DNA from: Ridgeia piscesae
Taxonomy: Eukaryota; Annelida; Polychaeta; Sabellida; Siboglinidae
Assembly (NCBI GenBank): GCA_025642075.2
Contig: JAODUO010000115.1
Location: 328,501 to 392,500, forward strand
Reading direction: 5' to 3'
Length of the DNA stretch: 64,000 nt
Under the pieces are notes generated by a model. The model saw only the letters and a list, made by a program, of their open reading frames with translations, made no database searches and was not told the origin of the DNA. Shown here in pieces: positions 25,501 through 38,440 of this stretch. Position 1 is the first letter of the stretch, and each line of letters starts with the position of its first letter. Both the position numbers and the translations under genes were made by a program.

Positions 25501-25833
25501 CTCTGGTTGTTGTGTGTATCAGGGGTGACGCTGGCCCTGACACTTGTCCTCTGGTTGCTGTGTGTATCAGGGGTGACGCTGGCCCTGACACTTGTCCTCT
25601 GGTTGCTGTGTGTATCAGGGGTGACACCAGCCCTGACACTTGTCCTCTGGTTGCTGTGTGTATCAGGGGTGATGCTGGCCCTGACACTTGTCCTCTGGTT
25701 GTTGTGTGTATCAGGGGTGATGCTGGCCCTGACACTTGTCCTCTGGTTGTTGTGTGTATCAGGGGTGACGCTGGCCCCGACACTTGTCCTCTGGTTGTTG
25801 TGTGTATCAGGGGTGACGCTGGCCCCGACACAT
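16530..25833. repeat. giant 48-bp minisatellite array (about 194 units)
   Basis: A 9.3-kb head-to-tail array of a 48-bp unit containing TTGTCCTCTGG, TGTGTGTATCAGGGGTGA and GCTGGCCC. Variable sites are GTTGTTG/GTTGCTG, GACGCTGG/GATGCTGG and CCCTGAC/CCCCGAC/CCCCAAC. As 48 is 16 codons, two plus frames and two minus frames stay open for hundreds of codons, up to 1,376 on the minus strand. Units before about 18,230 are nearly free of indels (one 3-bp loss near 17,835). Pairs of 1-bp changes occur near 18,235-18,260 and 20,425, and indels are frequent from about 21,290 to 25,340. A variant GACACCAGCC occurs only in the first unit (about 16,560) and near the end (about 25,623). I treat the array as noncoding. 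Confidence 0.97.
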
Positions 25834-27549
25834 GCCCTCAACCCCTGTTAGTTTTCTGACTCACTGATCTACCAATGCTTTCTCCACCAACTGTTCCCAC
25901 TTCTATATTCCCATTTATGCCCATTCTCCTATCCCAATCCCCGCAAATTAATCTTCATATCACAGTTCAAGTCTTCCTCGCCTCCTTTTCCCCTCCACTC
26001 ACTGGGATCTGCTTTCCCTGCCAACCGTTCTCCTCCCATTTCTTCCACCTGTCTAGCCCACTTCAGTCAACTCTACAAGATCCTTCCTAAAACTGTCTCA
26101 CTCAAACCTCCTCCCTCAGTTCCTCCAACTTCATTTCTTGATTGTTTGATCAAAGAAAATGTGTGCTCCATAAAGAAGACATCTCTGCATAAACTGCCCG
26201 AGAGAGGGCAGAAATAAAGTAATAGGACAATGTCACAATTTAGGGAAAAGTCGCAAAATATTTTTATTCAAAGACTGCTTGGTTAAGACAAAGAAGGTTG
26301 GTGTTGCATACTCGAGCAGATTCAGGCTGTTTTTGCTCTGACTGATTTAAGAAGAACCTCACTGACAAGTGAGCACAATAAAGCCTGAAGAAACAGCCAT
26401 TTTTTTATTTTCTGACGTATAGATCAGTGTAGTAATTAGCATTAACTATGTCTGTTGTCACATTTAAAATGGTGCCTGATTTCCTCCCTTCGACTTTTTC
26501 GTCTTATGACTTTGTTGTGACTTTTATCCATGACTTTTTCTGTGACTATTTCCTTCATTCCAGCTGACACCGGCAAATGGGACGGCAAACCTAGGGCTTG
26601 TCACCATCATCGTATTTTGATCTCAAAATCATTCATCACAACACATTTAACGTCTGCTGCTACCATGTGGCGCCCCCTGTGAGTGGCCTTCACCACACCG
26701 GGATCATCCGGATAAATTCAGGTTGCTTCCTCAGGGGATTTTATGCAACACTTTAGCTCGGTTTTATTTATTGGGCAGCCAGAAAGCATGATTTAGACTT
26801 TGTGTTAGACCAAAGAAACAGGTGCTTGCAGCGGGCGCCAGCCATAAAGATGTATTTATCTGCCGTCCTCCAGCGACTTTATGTTGCCTGTTAGCTCTTC
26901 AAGAGTGTTGGGATGTCTTCCGTCGACCGGGGTAACATCATCGTCTCGTTCGGCCGGAAAGCTGCAATTTGTCGGTGATAAAACAACGGGTAATGGGTTT
27001 TGTTGAAAGGGGCCCCCTTTCATCGGAAGAACAGCTAATTTGGACTGGCCGTTGCGGTTGATATACAACGATGGAGAGAGGTGCCAAATTGGTGTGGCTT
27101 GACATTGTGTTGAGACAGGGCCCAAGGGTAGAGTTTGTGGAACGGCAGTAGAAACAGCCTTCAGGGGGTGATTTAAGGATATTGTAACACCTCTGTTTTG
27201 GCCATGATTTAGGGTTGTTAGCACTTTGTCTTATTTATCACTGCAAGTTTATGTGGGTTCAATGTTAATGTCTGATGTGAGGCTGTGTGCTTTGTTTACT
27301 TTGCAGAAGCAAACAAGTGGCGTGGAATGACAGTTGGCCATTCAAATGTGCAGTCACAGAACTGTTTTTCGCTGTCACTGTTACCATGAACTAGCTACAG
27401 TAAAATTACAATCACTGAACTATTTACTCAGTGTCACAATCCGCAGGGTTTTTATGCAGGATTCAATAACTTTTTACCAGTTACAAATTTATTGGTGAAA
27501 CGTGGTGCATGTTAATTGACATACACAAACACGCACGTATGCACAGTAG

Positions 27550-27552
<3 letters not shown>
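25834..27552. other. intergenic stretch, possible conserved noncoding DNA
   Basis: Pyrimidine-rich (25,860-26,130), then sequence of even base composition at about 26,540-27,230 that differs in texture from the AT-rich surroundings. A minus frame at 26,856-27,224 (122 codons) has no domain, and its ends do not match good splice sites. The even composition makes this stretch a candidate for conserved noncoding DNA, which only comparison could show. Confidence 0.35.
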
Positions 27553-27599
<47 letters not shown>

Positions 27600-27621
27600 T
27601 CACACACGCACGCACGCACAC

Positions 27622-27652
<31 letters not shown>

Positions 27653-27991
27653 TCACTCACACACGCACGCACGCACACCACACACACACTCACTCCACAC
27701 ACACACACACACACCCACTCACGCACGCACGCACGCACGCACACCACACCACACACACACTCACTCACGCACGCACACCACACACACACACCACACACTC
27801 ACACACTCACACACCACGCACACACCACACACCCCTCACACACTCACACACACACACACACTACGCACGCACGCACGCATGCACGCACACACACACACCA
27901 CACACACACTCACTCACTCACACACGCACGCACACACACACATCATCACTCACTCACACACACACACACACAACACACACACACACTCACT

Positions 27992-28073
<82 letters not shown>
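27553..28073. repeat. CA-rich compound microsatellite
   Basis: (CA)n mixed with CTCA, CGCA and CACCA runs over about 520 bp, ending in a pure (CA)n of about 65 bp (28,007-28,072). The long Thr-His open frames on the plus strand are by-products. Confidence 0.97.
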
Positions 28074-28319
28074 GCCAGTTGTCAAGTGTACTAGGACCTG
28101 AAACTATAAACACAGGTGGACACCCATTTTCAAAGCATAACTGACAATACGTGTATCTGTGATTTGGAAATTGTTTGCTCCTTACATTTTTACCCGTGGT
28201 TCCCCATTCAATGATATTTCAAACTGTCATCCTAATGACAGGTGAACTGGTCTCTACATATAGCTCTGGTCTGAACAAGTCCACCAGTGGCACTCATTGA
28301 CATAACCACTTTGTGTCAC

Positions 28320-28555
28320 TGTCAGTCTGAATAAGTCAGCCAGTTCAAGTCACTGAACTTGTCACTCTGTGTCATTGAACTAGTCACTGAACTTGTCACT
28401 CACTGAACTAGGCACTATGTGTCAAAGTCACCAAACTGGTCACACTTAATCACAGTCACTGAACTAATCACTCTAAGTCACGGTCACTGAACTAGTCACT
28501 CTAAATCACAGTCACTGAAATAGTCACTCAAAGTCACTGAACTAGTCACCAGTGT
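28320..28555. repeat. degenerate CACTGAACTAGTCACT repeat
   Basis: Irregular repetition of GTCACTGAACTAGTCACT and CTAAGTCACAGTCACTGAA modules, about 28 bp apart where regular. Older and less ordered than the neighbouring 20-bp array. Confidence 0.7.
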
Positions 28556-28820
28556 GTGTCTCCCAACCAGTGTTCTCATGGGATGTCAGGTGGGTTGGTT
28601 GTCTCTGCCCCAGACTGGGAGAGAGGGGGGGAGTCTGAGAAGGGAGGCTGACACCCTGCACTGTGACACGAAGACAGGTTAATTAGTGGACAAGTTTACA
28701 AACTGTTTATGCAGAGTCACCTCAGACAAGCAGTGCCAGGTGTCAGGACTACAGCCACCTCCAGACACAGGCCAGTGGCTGACACATGATACCACAACCA
28801 CTGACATCACAGTACATCAC

Positions 28821-29513
28821 ACATCACTGGTGAACCACTGACATCACTGGTGAACCACTGACATCACTGGTGAACCACCGACATCACTGGTGAACCACTG
28901 ACATCACTGGTGAACCACTGACATCACTGGTGAACCACTGACAATACTGGTGAACCACTGACATCACTGGTGAACCACTGACATCACTGGTGAACCACCG
29001 ACATCACTGGTGAACCACTGACATCACTGGTGAACCACTGACATCACTGGTGAACCACTGACAACACTGGTGAACCACTGACAACACTGGTGAACCACTG
29101 ACAACACTGGTGAACCACTGACATCACAGGTGAACCACTGACATCACTGGTGAACCACTGACATCACTGGTGAACCACCGACATCACAGGTGAACCACTG
29201 ACATCACTGGTGAACCACTGACATCACTGGTGAACCACCGACATCACTGGTGAACCACCGACATCACAGGTGAACCACTGACATCACAGGTGAACCACTG
29301 ACATCCTGGTGAACCACCGACATCACTGGTGAACCACCAACATCACGGTGAACCACCGACATCACTGGTGAACCACCGACGTCACTGGCGAACCACCGAC
29401 ATCACTGGCGAACCACCGACATCACTGGTGAACCACCGACATCACTGGTGAACCACTGACATCACTGGTGAACCACTGACATCACTGGTGAACCACTGAC
29501 ATCACTGGTGAAC
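28821..29513. repeat. 20-bp minisatellite array
   Basis: About 35 copies of ACATCACTGGTGAACCACTG, with CACCG for CACTG and CACAGG for CACTGG as the commonest variants; the right part (29,300-29,400) has small deletions. The array is interrupted at 29,514 by a TIR element and resumes for one and a half units at 30,786-30,816. Confidence 0.97.
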
Positions 29514-30785
29514 CATACATGTTAACCCCGCTTTCACGGGAACCCCGAATTTACGGAAATCTTATCTCCCGCGCGGGAAAAACTCCCCGAAATTTTAAAA
29601 AAAGGAAAAAAAATTGCGGGACATCCGGCTTTTTCCTTTTAGTAATTTACTTTACTGGGTGCGGATAATTGGTTTATTTCTGGCTGGGCATTTCTCAAGT
29701 GTTTTTCAGAGTCGCCTCACAATGAATAGCAATGCCAGTTAATAATTGCAATCGAGTCGAGACTGAGCTAATCGCTCCCGACACCGCCGGGCGCGGACAA
29801 CGATTTGAACAATGACCTGAATTGGAATTATTTAAACACGTCTTACTGTGATGACTGAACATTAAAACAGTCTAATAAATACCTAAGTACAAGACCTACA
29901 CCTTGCCTTTACATTGTTTATCACTTTTAAAAAGCCGCGAGCCGCTTCGATACCAATTATCGCCCACTGTGTACGTTCCAGTCTTGTAGAACAAACTGCA
30001 ATCCGTTTACATCTATACAAATAATGTCCATCCATACATCTACATTACATGTGCATGTTTGTAAATGTATGTACCTTTGCTAAGCGCTTTATTTTTTGTA
30101 CATTTACATGTAAATGAAAAACATCCTTAACAGACGAAAAAATGCTTATTTAAATATCTCCAGTCGGGCCTGTGTCACCATGGCCCCAGCTCATGAAAAT
30201 AATTCCATATTCAAGTTTTACATGTAAAGATTATGTTAGTTGTGTAACAAAATATGTAGATGCTGCTGCTTTTCATGCAAGGGATTCTTTGCAACCTATG
30301 ATACATATCAGAAGCTGAACAAATATGCAATGTTAGGCTTATACCTAGAACACAAGAAGTAAATTACTGAACATTATAATATTTATTTTCTATCACCAAG
30401 GTAAGCCTTCTTTTTAATTCACGAGGGCCAAACAGCAACACATTTTTTTATATGAGATTACCAGGGAATTTATTATATTTGTGGTATTATATAATGATAA
30501 TAAAACATAAATGTTAATATTGAATATTGTTCATGGCTACAAGAATGGTTTTGCTCCAGAGTAAGTTAATTCATATAACAATATCTATGTCAATATCTTA
30601 ATCAGTGGAATGTATTCCTTTTTGTATTATATTCTTTGCATTTATGGTTAAAAACCTAATTTACATATAATAGCCCCATTTTCCAAGAGCCTCCGATTTA
30701 CGTATAAAATACCGTTTTCCCCCGAAGACCCTCCGATTTACGTATAAATCTCCCACATTGGCATTTCCAAAACTTAACATGTATG
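29514..30785. mobile_element. non-autonomous DNA transposon with 12-bp TIRs inside the 20-bp array
   Basis: The left end CATACATGTTAA (29,514-29,525) and right end TTAACATGTATG (30,774-30,785) are perfect 12-bp inverted repeats. TGGTGAAC flanks both sides directly (29,506-29,513 and 30,786-30,793). This 8-mer is part of the host 20-bp unit and the right flank restarts at it, as expected for an 8-bp target-site duplication. Subterminal CCTCCGATTTACGTATAAA occurs twice at the right (30,690-30,708 and 30,730-30,748), with a diverged relative at the left (about 29,543-29,560). There is no transposase frame in 1,272 bp. An 8-bp duplication suggests a hAT- or P-like mechanism, but the termini are not the usual hAT ends. 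A TA duplication with shorter TIRs is the alternative reading. Confidence 0.75.
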
Positions 30786-30816
30786 TGGTGAACCACTGAC
30801 ATCACTGGTGAACCAC
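30786..30816. repeat. displaced remainder of the 20-bp array
   Basis: TGGTGAACCACTGACATCAC followed by TGGTGAACCAC, in the same phase and orientation as the array ending at 29,513. It shows that the intervening 1.27 kb was inserted into a pre-existing array. Confidence 0.9.
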
Positions 30817-33800
30817 AAATACATTTCCAGGAGCCTGTTTCCTCCAGATCTGTCCCTGATCTAACAAAACAAGTCTTGTCATAGTGGCATTGTTACAACC
30901 CCTAGGGTTATTTAGTAATACTAGTTCAACACCTCCTTCACTGCGGCAGGGTTTTTAATGTATTTCTGATGCCAGAATTGATGGCAAGTTATTTGCATGA
31001 CTTCTTTCAATATATTTGTATTACTACGATATCATAAAATGTTGCTGGCAATTGTGACAGTGATTCACTCAACATGCTCCTCTAAGTCACTTTTTCCTCG
31101 TATATAACTTTCTTTGTGCGATGGTGAGTCATTCCAATGTAGGTCACTTTTTCTGAAGCGTCTATGCTGATACTTGAGATTACAATTATCGTCAGATTGA
31201 CAGTAATATGTAACCCTAAAATGATTGAATGATTGAATGAATGATTGAACTTCATTTATTCCCATCACCAAATACAATGTAAAGATGATTATATACAAAG
31301 ACATAAATAAAACAGCAACAATTGTAGCCATGGAGATCCACTAGAAACCACCTGGGGCTTATATATCAGTTTAAATGTAGTTTCCTTTTTATAGTAGTAA
31401 AGCATGTCAGATTTCATAAATGCGGTCAATATATTCAGTGCTTACAACAGATAAATAGATCTAGTTGATTGCTAGTTAAATTGTACACTTTAGTGTGTGT
31501 CTACTATTTTCTTCCACTAATGGCATACATTTATCACACAGTCCACCATACTAATACTACATAATAAGTGAACACGTATATTCTTAATAAAATATGATTA
31601 AGAGTAATTTAAAGTAATAACATTATCTAAATTTAACTACAGGACCATTAGATCACTACCAATGTTACCACAACAACGATAGCATAAATAATTCTAATTA
31701 CATAAATAACAGTCTAATATAAACAAAAGAGATCTACTACTGAAGTAAATTGTAAAATGAACCGTCTACCCCCACTTGTATAACACTGACCGCATGATTA
31801 TGTTGACCAGTGAATGACCACTGGAGTTTATCATCAAGCAATGCCTGCTACAGAAGTGGTCAGTTAGTGAGACTGGAGACATAGGGAAAATCAGATGAGC
31901 CATGTGGCTTAGAAAGCGAGTAGACCACAAACAATGACGCTGACTCCACCGAGTCGCAGCATCAATGGAGACGGCTTCTATTAGATTGCCTCATACACAT
32001 GACACTGCTACAGCTGCTGATTAAGCTGGAATTACTTTGTCTATGATAATTGTAGATGGACACATTGCACGGTATTGTCGGCAATTATATAGCAATATCA
32101 GTGAGCTAATGGTCCCTGCATCTCGTCGCGTGTTTGATGTAGCAATACACACTGCTCCCCGCCACGATCACATCAGGATGTCATCTTGCAAAGTGCCCTT
32201 CTCAGGAAATGGTAAAGAGCTGCGACGTCATTGATCCTGCGTCAATGGGCTATTGGGTGAATACAGGAAAAGTGACACAGTGACCTGTGTGAATTGCCGG
32301 AAAATGTGACAGGTTTTAATGTAAACAGAACAGGAATTGCAGGCGTACTGTTTTTGTTTAATGGGAGGTTGTTTGTCGGTTTTTAATTTGCTCTTGTTTG
32401 TGCAGGTTGCCGATTTGGCAATAATGTTATGGGCATGTGCACGTCAAAACAGACAGCAGATTCTCTAGGCATTGTTTGTTAATGGCAGGAATCTACTAGC
32501 AGAATAATCTGCCTAAACAAACAGAAGGAATCATGTTTTATCATATACCTGTAAATTTACCTTACAATCATTGCCGTCGTGAAAGTAAATATCAGTCTCA
32601 TATTCAGTCAATATACACTTGGTTTATTCTGTGCGGTTCATGGATACGAGCATTTTGATTGACAGCTGTTTGCTGATTTGGTGTCGATGCTACTTACCAT
32701 GTGGCAGCACCTTACAGTGTCTCTCTGAGTGCACTTTATAGGAGTCTTTATCTTCTGTTTATTTTTATTGTTATATTTATGAAAGATATTGTTATGATAC
32801 AGTGTATATATGTAATTATATAGATGAAACCAATTGACATTTAGTGCAAGTCACATAAACACTTGTGTCATTGGTTTCATGCAGGTTGCCATTAATTCTG
32901 GTTCACTTCCTACAATCCCACCATGAAAACAGAAACCATAAAGTTCAGGGGAGGAGAAATTAATGGCACAGGGCTTAATTATAAGTGTCCTGATTGACTG
33001 ACCAGTCGTTACCTCCAGTTGTTTTGTCTTGGCCAGTGGTCAAGGGGTCAGGCCAGGCCCGGCACTGAGTGATTAGGCCACAGTCTGTTATTGTGTGGGG
33101 AATCCACAGAAAGGTTGATACCAGTCTAATTGATTAACTTATTCATCGGACTGTGGCCAATGAATTTTATATTAGATTATTTTAATCACATACAGTGCAG
33201 ATTACGCATGTAAAGTTATCGTAGAAGAATTATATCACAGATTACAGAGTATGACTGAATAAGCACATTCGGTTTTTTTTTTAAATCTTCATAATTGTTT
33301 TTTACCTTTGAAATGTTGAAAATCTAATTATGTTTAAGAATGTTTAGTCAAACAACATAAACAGATTGTTCACATGTGTAAAAGGCTAAAGGTTGGCTTT
33401 CTTGTTACAATACTCAATATGGCGCATATGGTTTTTAGAGTGACACTTTTTGACAGCATCATAAGTTAAACGGACGGTTCCAGCTTCTGTGAACAGAATT
33501 GGCTGAGCAGTAATTCACAATGGGAAGGATATTGCGCTTAACTCTGCTCGCCTCCGCATTATTGTCAATAAATTTTGTTTTGAAACTGGATGTTTTGTTT
33601 ACCATTTGAACAAGCTGCAGGCGGAATCTTCCAAATTGCAAACATGGTTTCGATCTTAATAAAGTAACTAAACAGAAATTGACAGGCAACAGACCATCAA
33701 CATGCATGTTGTAGTCATAAGAATGTAATATTAAATGAAATAAATTATACATAGTGCTTCAAGGGGCAGTCAGATAAAACAAATGCTACTGTAGTTGTCA

Positions 33801-36144
33801 AAGCTGAGTTTACATAGTTCCACAGCCTACTCTTGGGTGATACAAACATCACACGGGGTCAGGGTCACACATAATTCATGCGTTCGATTATATTTAGCAT
33901 ATTTAACTACTGAGCTGCAGGTATCCCTTTGATCTTAATTGGATTTGTCAACATAGGGCAATTGGAAGAATGGCATATTATGCCCGTTCCATGTACTTAT
34001 TAAAGATTTACGTGTTCACGTGAGATATTGTACTGGTAATTGGAATACAAGCGTAGTATTAATAAGTAACCAGGGACATGCAGGTCCCCAGGGATTGAAC
34101 TTCCAAGGGCAATACAACATAAGACCCACTGACTGGTTGGAGCCAGTCTGCCAGAATTGGTGTTATCAACACATATAATTCACATGCTCCTTTCAAAAAG
34201 AGATCAATAAGGAAAATGTGTCTTAACAGGCCTGGACAGATGGCTTTGTTAGAAATGCTGATTCATCTTTTTTCCGTTTTTGTATGATGTAAGTGATATG
34301 TTTCGTCTGTTCGGTGACATGTTTTTACAGGTGAGTTCAACGCCCAGTGTCAGGTGTCTCTGGTGAATGTCACCAATGTACTGTGTATTGAACCTCACCC
34401 TAAATAGACAGGAAAGTACATCGTGACGAGTACAAAAATAGCATTTACAAAATTGGGACTGTAAAATGCACGGTTGAATTTTAAAAGTTTGTAGATAAGA
34501 AAGATACTAGGTGCAGATAACCATTGTAAAGCACCCCAGAACAATTATTTGGATGGAGCACTACATAAGATTTAAATTATTATTATTAGTCACATGATAG
34601 GATTTTATAATTGAGATAAACTGTATCATATTTGCAATGATGATTTACACAAGTGTGCCATTTCCATATTTAAATCATTGAATTAACAAAAGTGTGGTGT
34701 TTGTGTGGTATGTGCCATTGTGCATGTGATTTTCAAGTTGCCATTTGTATTGTGTCTGGTGCAGCATGATGGTGCTGGTGACCTTGAAAGTGACCTTGAG
34801 TGTGAGTGCCTGGATGGGTAAACATAAGAGACTTGAGATGTCTCTCAGGGAGACTGTCATGTATAACAAATCTGGACGCTCACAATGCATCTCAATAACT
34901 GTCTCCATTTTGAAAACACTAACATTTATTCTGGCTAATTTAATTTGGTCATGGAAATGTATCATGTTTGCATCATTTTAACTTATTAAATGTGTTGAGT
35001 GTGTTGATGGATAACGCATACAGTAAATTAGACGCATTTTAATAATTCATATAAACGTAGTGTGTATATGTCATACATGACAAAAAGCCAGTTTCCAGGT
35101 AAACGGGCCAAGTGTAATTTGATATTCAAGGTCTGGTGTGGAAGACGTCTTCCCAAGAATTGAGTGGGGATTCCTAATGCTATTTATCATGTCTTCCAGG
35201 AAAGATATATTCGGTGTCTGTTTGGAAGGATTTGTTTGGGTAACGTAGCCCAGATATGCCAGGAATTGTCAGGGAATATGCAGGCATTTCTCATCTTACT
35301 GAGCTAGATGTCTCTCCCACACCGCTCCCAGCTCCCAGGCCCAACAACTGACATTTATTGCACACAGGTGTGACAGGGAAGTCAACAACAAACACTACAG
35401 GTAGAATGATTTTTGCAGTGGCAAACTTACGTGAAAGCGAATTTAATAGAAAAAAACCTGGAAAAGTGGCTGTGGGTATTAATTTAAAACTGCTTTTTAT
35501 CATGTTTTGTTTGTTTGATGAAAACATCTCCTTGGCACATCTTCTGGGCATATTCTATTTTTTATCATAGTATCCAATAAAACCTGCAACACCCGTACAT
35601 TTTAACATGATAACTGCACTGTAGGCATCTGTCAGTTTATGTAATTGTTATTATTTATTTTATGTTAACTATTTATTACCTTGTACGTGTTATACACACA
35701 TTTTACACAATATCTTCACTCATTTATTATAAATTTACCCTTTATTTTAATAATCATCTGTAACTTATTTATTTTTCATCTATTACTATTGTTTTATACA
35801 TTATTTTTTATTATTATTTTATACATACTGTATTTTATCTATCGTTATTTAATTTTACAAATTTAAATTTATAAATGTTATGTAACATTAATATTCTGCA
35901 TATATACGTATATAGATAATTATGTACTTACAGCACCTCCGAATGGAATTCACAGAATCAGCACAACTCATTAATCTAAAACAAAGATGCACAAAAAATG
36001 TGAAGATCATCATAAGCCCTTTCCTTATCATGTTTGAAAGATATAAATTTATGTTAATATATTTCATGAGCACTGGCAAAGATAAGGAGGCACAGTCAGA
36101 GAGACAATGTAATGTACCTGAATATATTGAATAAACCAACATTT
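30817..36144. other. gene-poor AT-rich stretch
   Basis: No tandem array apart from short AATGATTG runs at 31,222-31,248. A LINE 3'-end fragment is listed separately at 31,225-31,350. None of the open frames (longest about 97 codons, 33,459-33,752) has splice context or a domain signature. I see no gene. Confidence 0.5.
31225..31350 (-). mobile_element. LINE 3'-end fragment, minus orientation
   Basis: Read on the minus strand it runs AGCCCCAGGTGG ... ATCTCCATGGCTACAATTGT ... GGGAATAAATGAAGTTCAAT and ends in an ATTC/ATTG simple-repeat tail. The first part aligns with the plus strand at about 41,121-41,170 (AGCCCAACTGGG ... ATCTCCATGGTTGCAATTCT). A terminal AATAAA plus a short repeat tail is typical of 5'-truncated non-LTR elements. 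No coding part is present. Confidence 0.5.
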
Positions 36145-36283
36145 GTGAGTGAGTGAGTGAGTGATTGAGTGATTGAGTGAGTGAGTGAGTGAGTGAGTGA
36201 GTGAGTGAGTGAGTGAGTGAGTGAGTGAGTGAGTGAGTGAGTGAGTGAGTGAGTGAGTGAGTGAGTGAGTGAGTGAGTGAGTG
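36145..36283. repeat. (GAGT)n tetranucleotide microsatellite
   Basis: About 34 copies of GAGT, with two GATT interruptions near the left end (36,164 and 36,172). Confidence 0.97.
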
Positions 36284-37335
36284 GGTTAAGATCAGGGCAT
36301 TATGCAGGACACAATTATTGCCAGTCACACATGTTTTGGTGGACACATGGGTGTTAACTGCTAAGGCAGTTTACAAACTTTAAAATGTGTCTGATGACCT
36401 GAAATGGACTACAAACACACATGTGACACCATTTACACTCACTTGTAAGGCATAACCATATATATAAATAGAATTCACCAGTAGTCTATAGGGGAAAGAT
36501 TAATTATCTAACTCTGTGTGCATAACTGACAATATGTATGGTTTTAGAAGACTTTTTTGCTCCCTCATTTTTTACCCGTCCACCCATATTTCTACCCGTC
36601 CACAACGGTTTTTACCCATCCAAATGACAGGTGGATGGGTCTCTGCATAAAGTTATCATCAAAGAGAACACATCTATACAGTGTGATTGCTATACATGAT
36701 GTGTAAAAGGCTCAGTCATCGAAAATAATTTATAGTAAAAGTTTCACCGTGTGCAAATAAACGTTATCTCTCCATCACCCAGATCCATGGAAAATGAATA
36801 GTTTATGAACAATTTACTGCAAATGTCTCGTGAATTTGAAATGTCAATAGATGTATCTTATCACACAGTGGTCCAAATTCATGCAAAAATATATTTGTTT
36901 CCGCTATAGGCTGGGTACAAAGAATCAAACGTCTGGAATGTCAATGGCGACCCATACAAAATGGCGACACAATTTCGTGTTGCGACTCTACCGTTAAGAA
37001 TGGCTGTCATATGAGTACTCAGCAGCCTCTCTACCTGGAGTCTATTCACCAACACCCCTGGGAAGACAAGAGTATGTTTCCCGGAACACAGGGGTCGGAC
37101 GGAGAATGGAGACAGCTGTAACCCGTGTCACTTACACGGTGGGAATCTCGAGGCACGTGGCAGCTAGAATATTGTGTTTTTGCAATCAATATGTGATCTC
37201 GTGGTTTATTGTCAGAGCAGACTGGGTCCATTAGGCCTTGGAGTGTGTGGGGTGGAGATGGGGGATTGCTGTCAGCCTGTCACAGCGAGTTACCACAGAG
37301 ATGTGTATTGGCACACTCATGCACTTGTTTGCACT
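36284..37335. other. intergenic stretch, no gene seen
   Basis: Includes ATGGCGAC motifs (YY1-like) at about 36,944-36,970. The only frame opened by them is 17 codons long. No array and no supported exon. Confidence 0.45.
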
Positions 37336-37373
37336 TGCGTGTGCGTGTGCGTGTGCGTGTGCGTGTGCGTGTG
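37336..37373. repeat. (GTGTGC)n microsatellite
   Basis: Six near-perfect GTGTGC hexamers. Confidence 0.95.
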
Positions 37374-37464
37374 TTGATGACTTATATTGGTCAGCGAATT
37401 TCACGGGTGGATCCAGAGTATGAAAAAAGGATGTCTGTTTTTTCTGAAATCGCCAGTTACCAGG

Positions 37465-37672
37465 ATGCACACATGCACTCACTCACGCATGCATGCACGC
37501 AAACTTGCACACACACCCTCACTCACACAGTCACACACGCACGCATGCATGCACGCACACACGCACGCATGCACGCACACACACACACACACACACCCTC
37601 ACTCACACAGTCACACACGCACGCATGCACGCATGCACGCACGTGCACGCACACACACACACACACACATGC
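37465..37672. repeat. CA/CGCA/TGCA compound microsatellite
   Basis: Two similar halves, about 37,515-37,600 and 37,601-37,672. Each starts with CCCTCACTCACACAGTCACA and ends in a pure (CA)n, so the microsatellite itself appears to have been duplicated. Confidence 0.93.
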
Positions 37673-38440
37673 ACTTTGCACAGATATGCACAAGGACATA
37701 TAAATGATAACATAATTTGTATTCATACGTAATACATTGACACCTTTAAAAAAACACAACACCAACATGACAAACATGTGCACTAGTAAACCACTGGTAT
37801 TGTATCCTACGATGCATTAGTGATTTACATATCTACTCCGTTGTCCTATACATTGTGTGTAATTTCTATTTACAGAATTGGCTGATATCCCATCTGCAAG
37901 TTTATATTTCCCTTGTGGCCAGTTAGATGGCAAAAATGGGTTCAGACAGTCACATTTCATCAGGCTTCACTCAGGGCCATATGAAACAAACACACATAAA
38001 TAAAACCATATCATGGTAATTAATTAGTGCAATGCCACCAGACAAAATCTGCTTCCTTAAAGGGGTTATTTCCCTTAATTTTACTTTCCCTCAACCTCCC
38101 CAGTAACCCTGGTCTGTTAATGGGAGGACATGGAGGAGAGACTGACATCATTGTGTTATCTGCCCAGTGATACAGCCCTGGGAGAGGGGGAGATGTGATC
38201 TAGATTGAGCACTGATTCTGTGAGTCTCCCATTCCCTACTCCCCAGCGTTGGGAGCAGATGGCACCTGAAGGGGAGACTCACTCCCTGTTGTGCAATCAT
38301 TGGATGCCAACAACAGCAGAAGGCTGGGGGGGATTAATACATAAACTAGAGCTCTCTAGAGACTCTCTAATTAGCATGACCCTCACCCAAGTGGGAGGTC
38401 CTCCCCTGACTCAACATGGTGCAAAATAAAACAGTGAAGG
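37673..38440. other. intergenic stretch, no gene seen
   Basis: Unique-looking DNA between two repeats. The frame at 38,205-38,429 lacks support. Confidence 0.45.

Noticed and set aside
26856..27224. 122-codon minus-strand frame
   Set aside because: No recognisable domain, unremarkable codon composition and no good splice borders.
27509..28144. Thr-His-rich frame of 211 codons
   Set aside because: CA-repeat translation; no gene context.
36944..37020. ATGGCGAC motifs as a translation start or promoter
   Set aside because: The frames close after 17 or fewer codons without a donor site; the motif alone is not enough.
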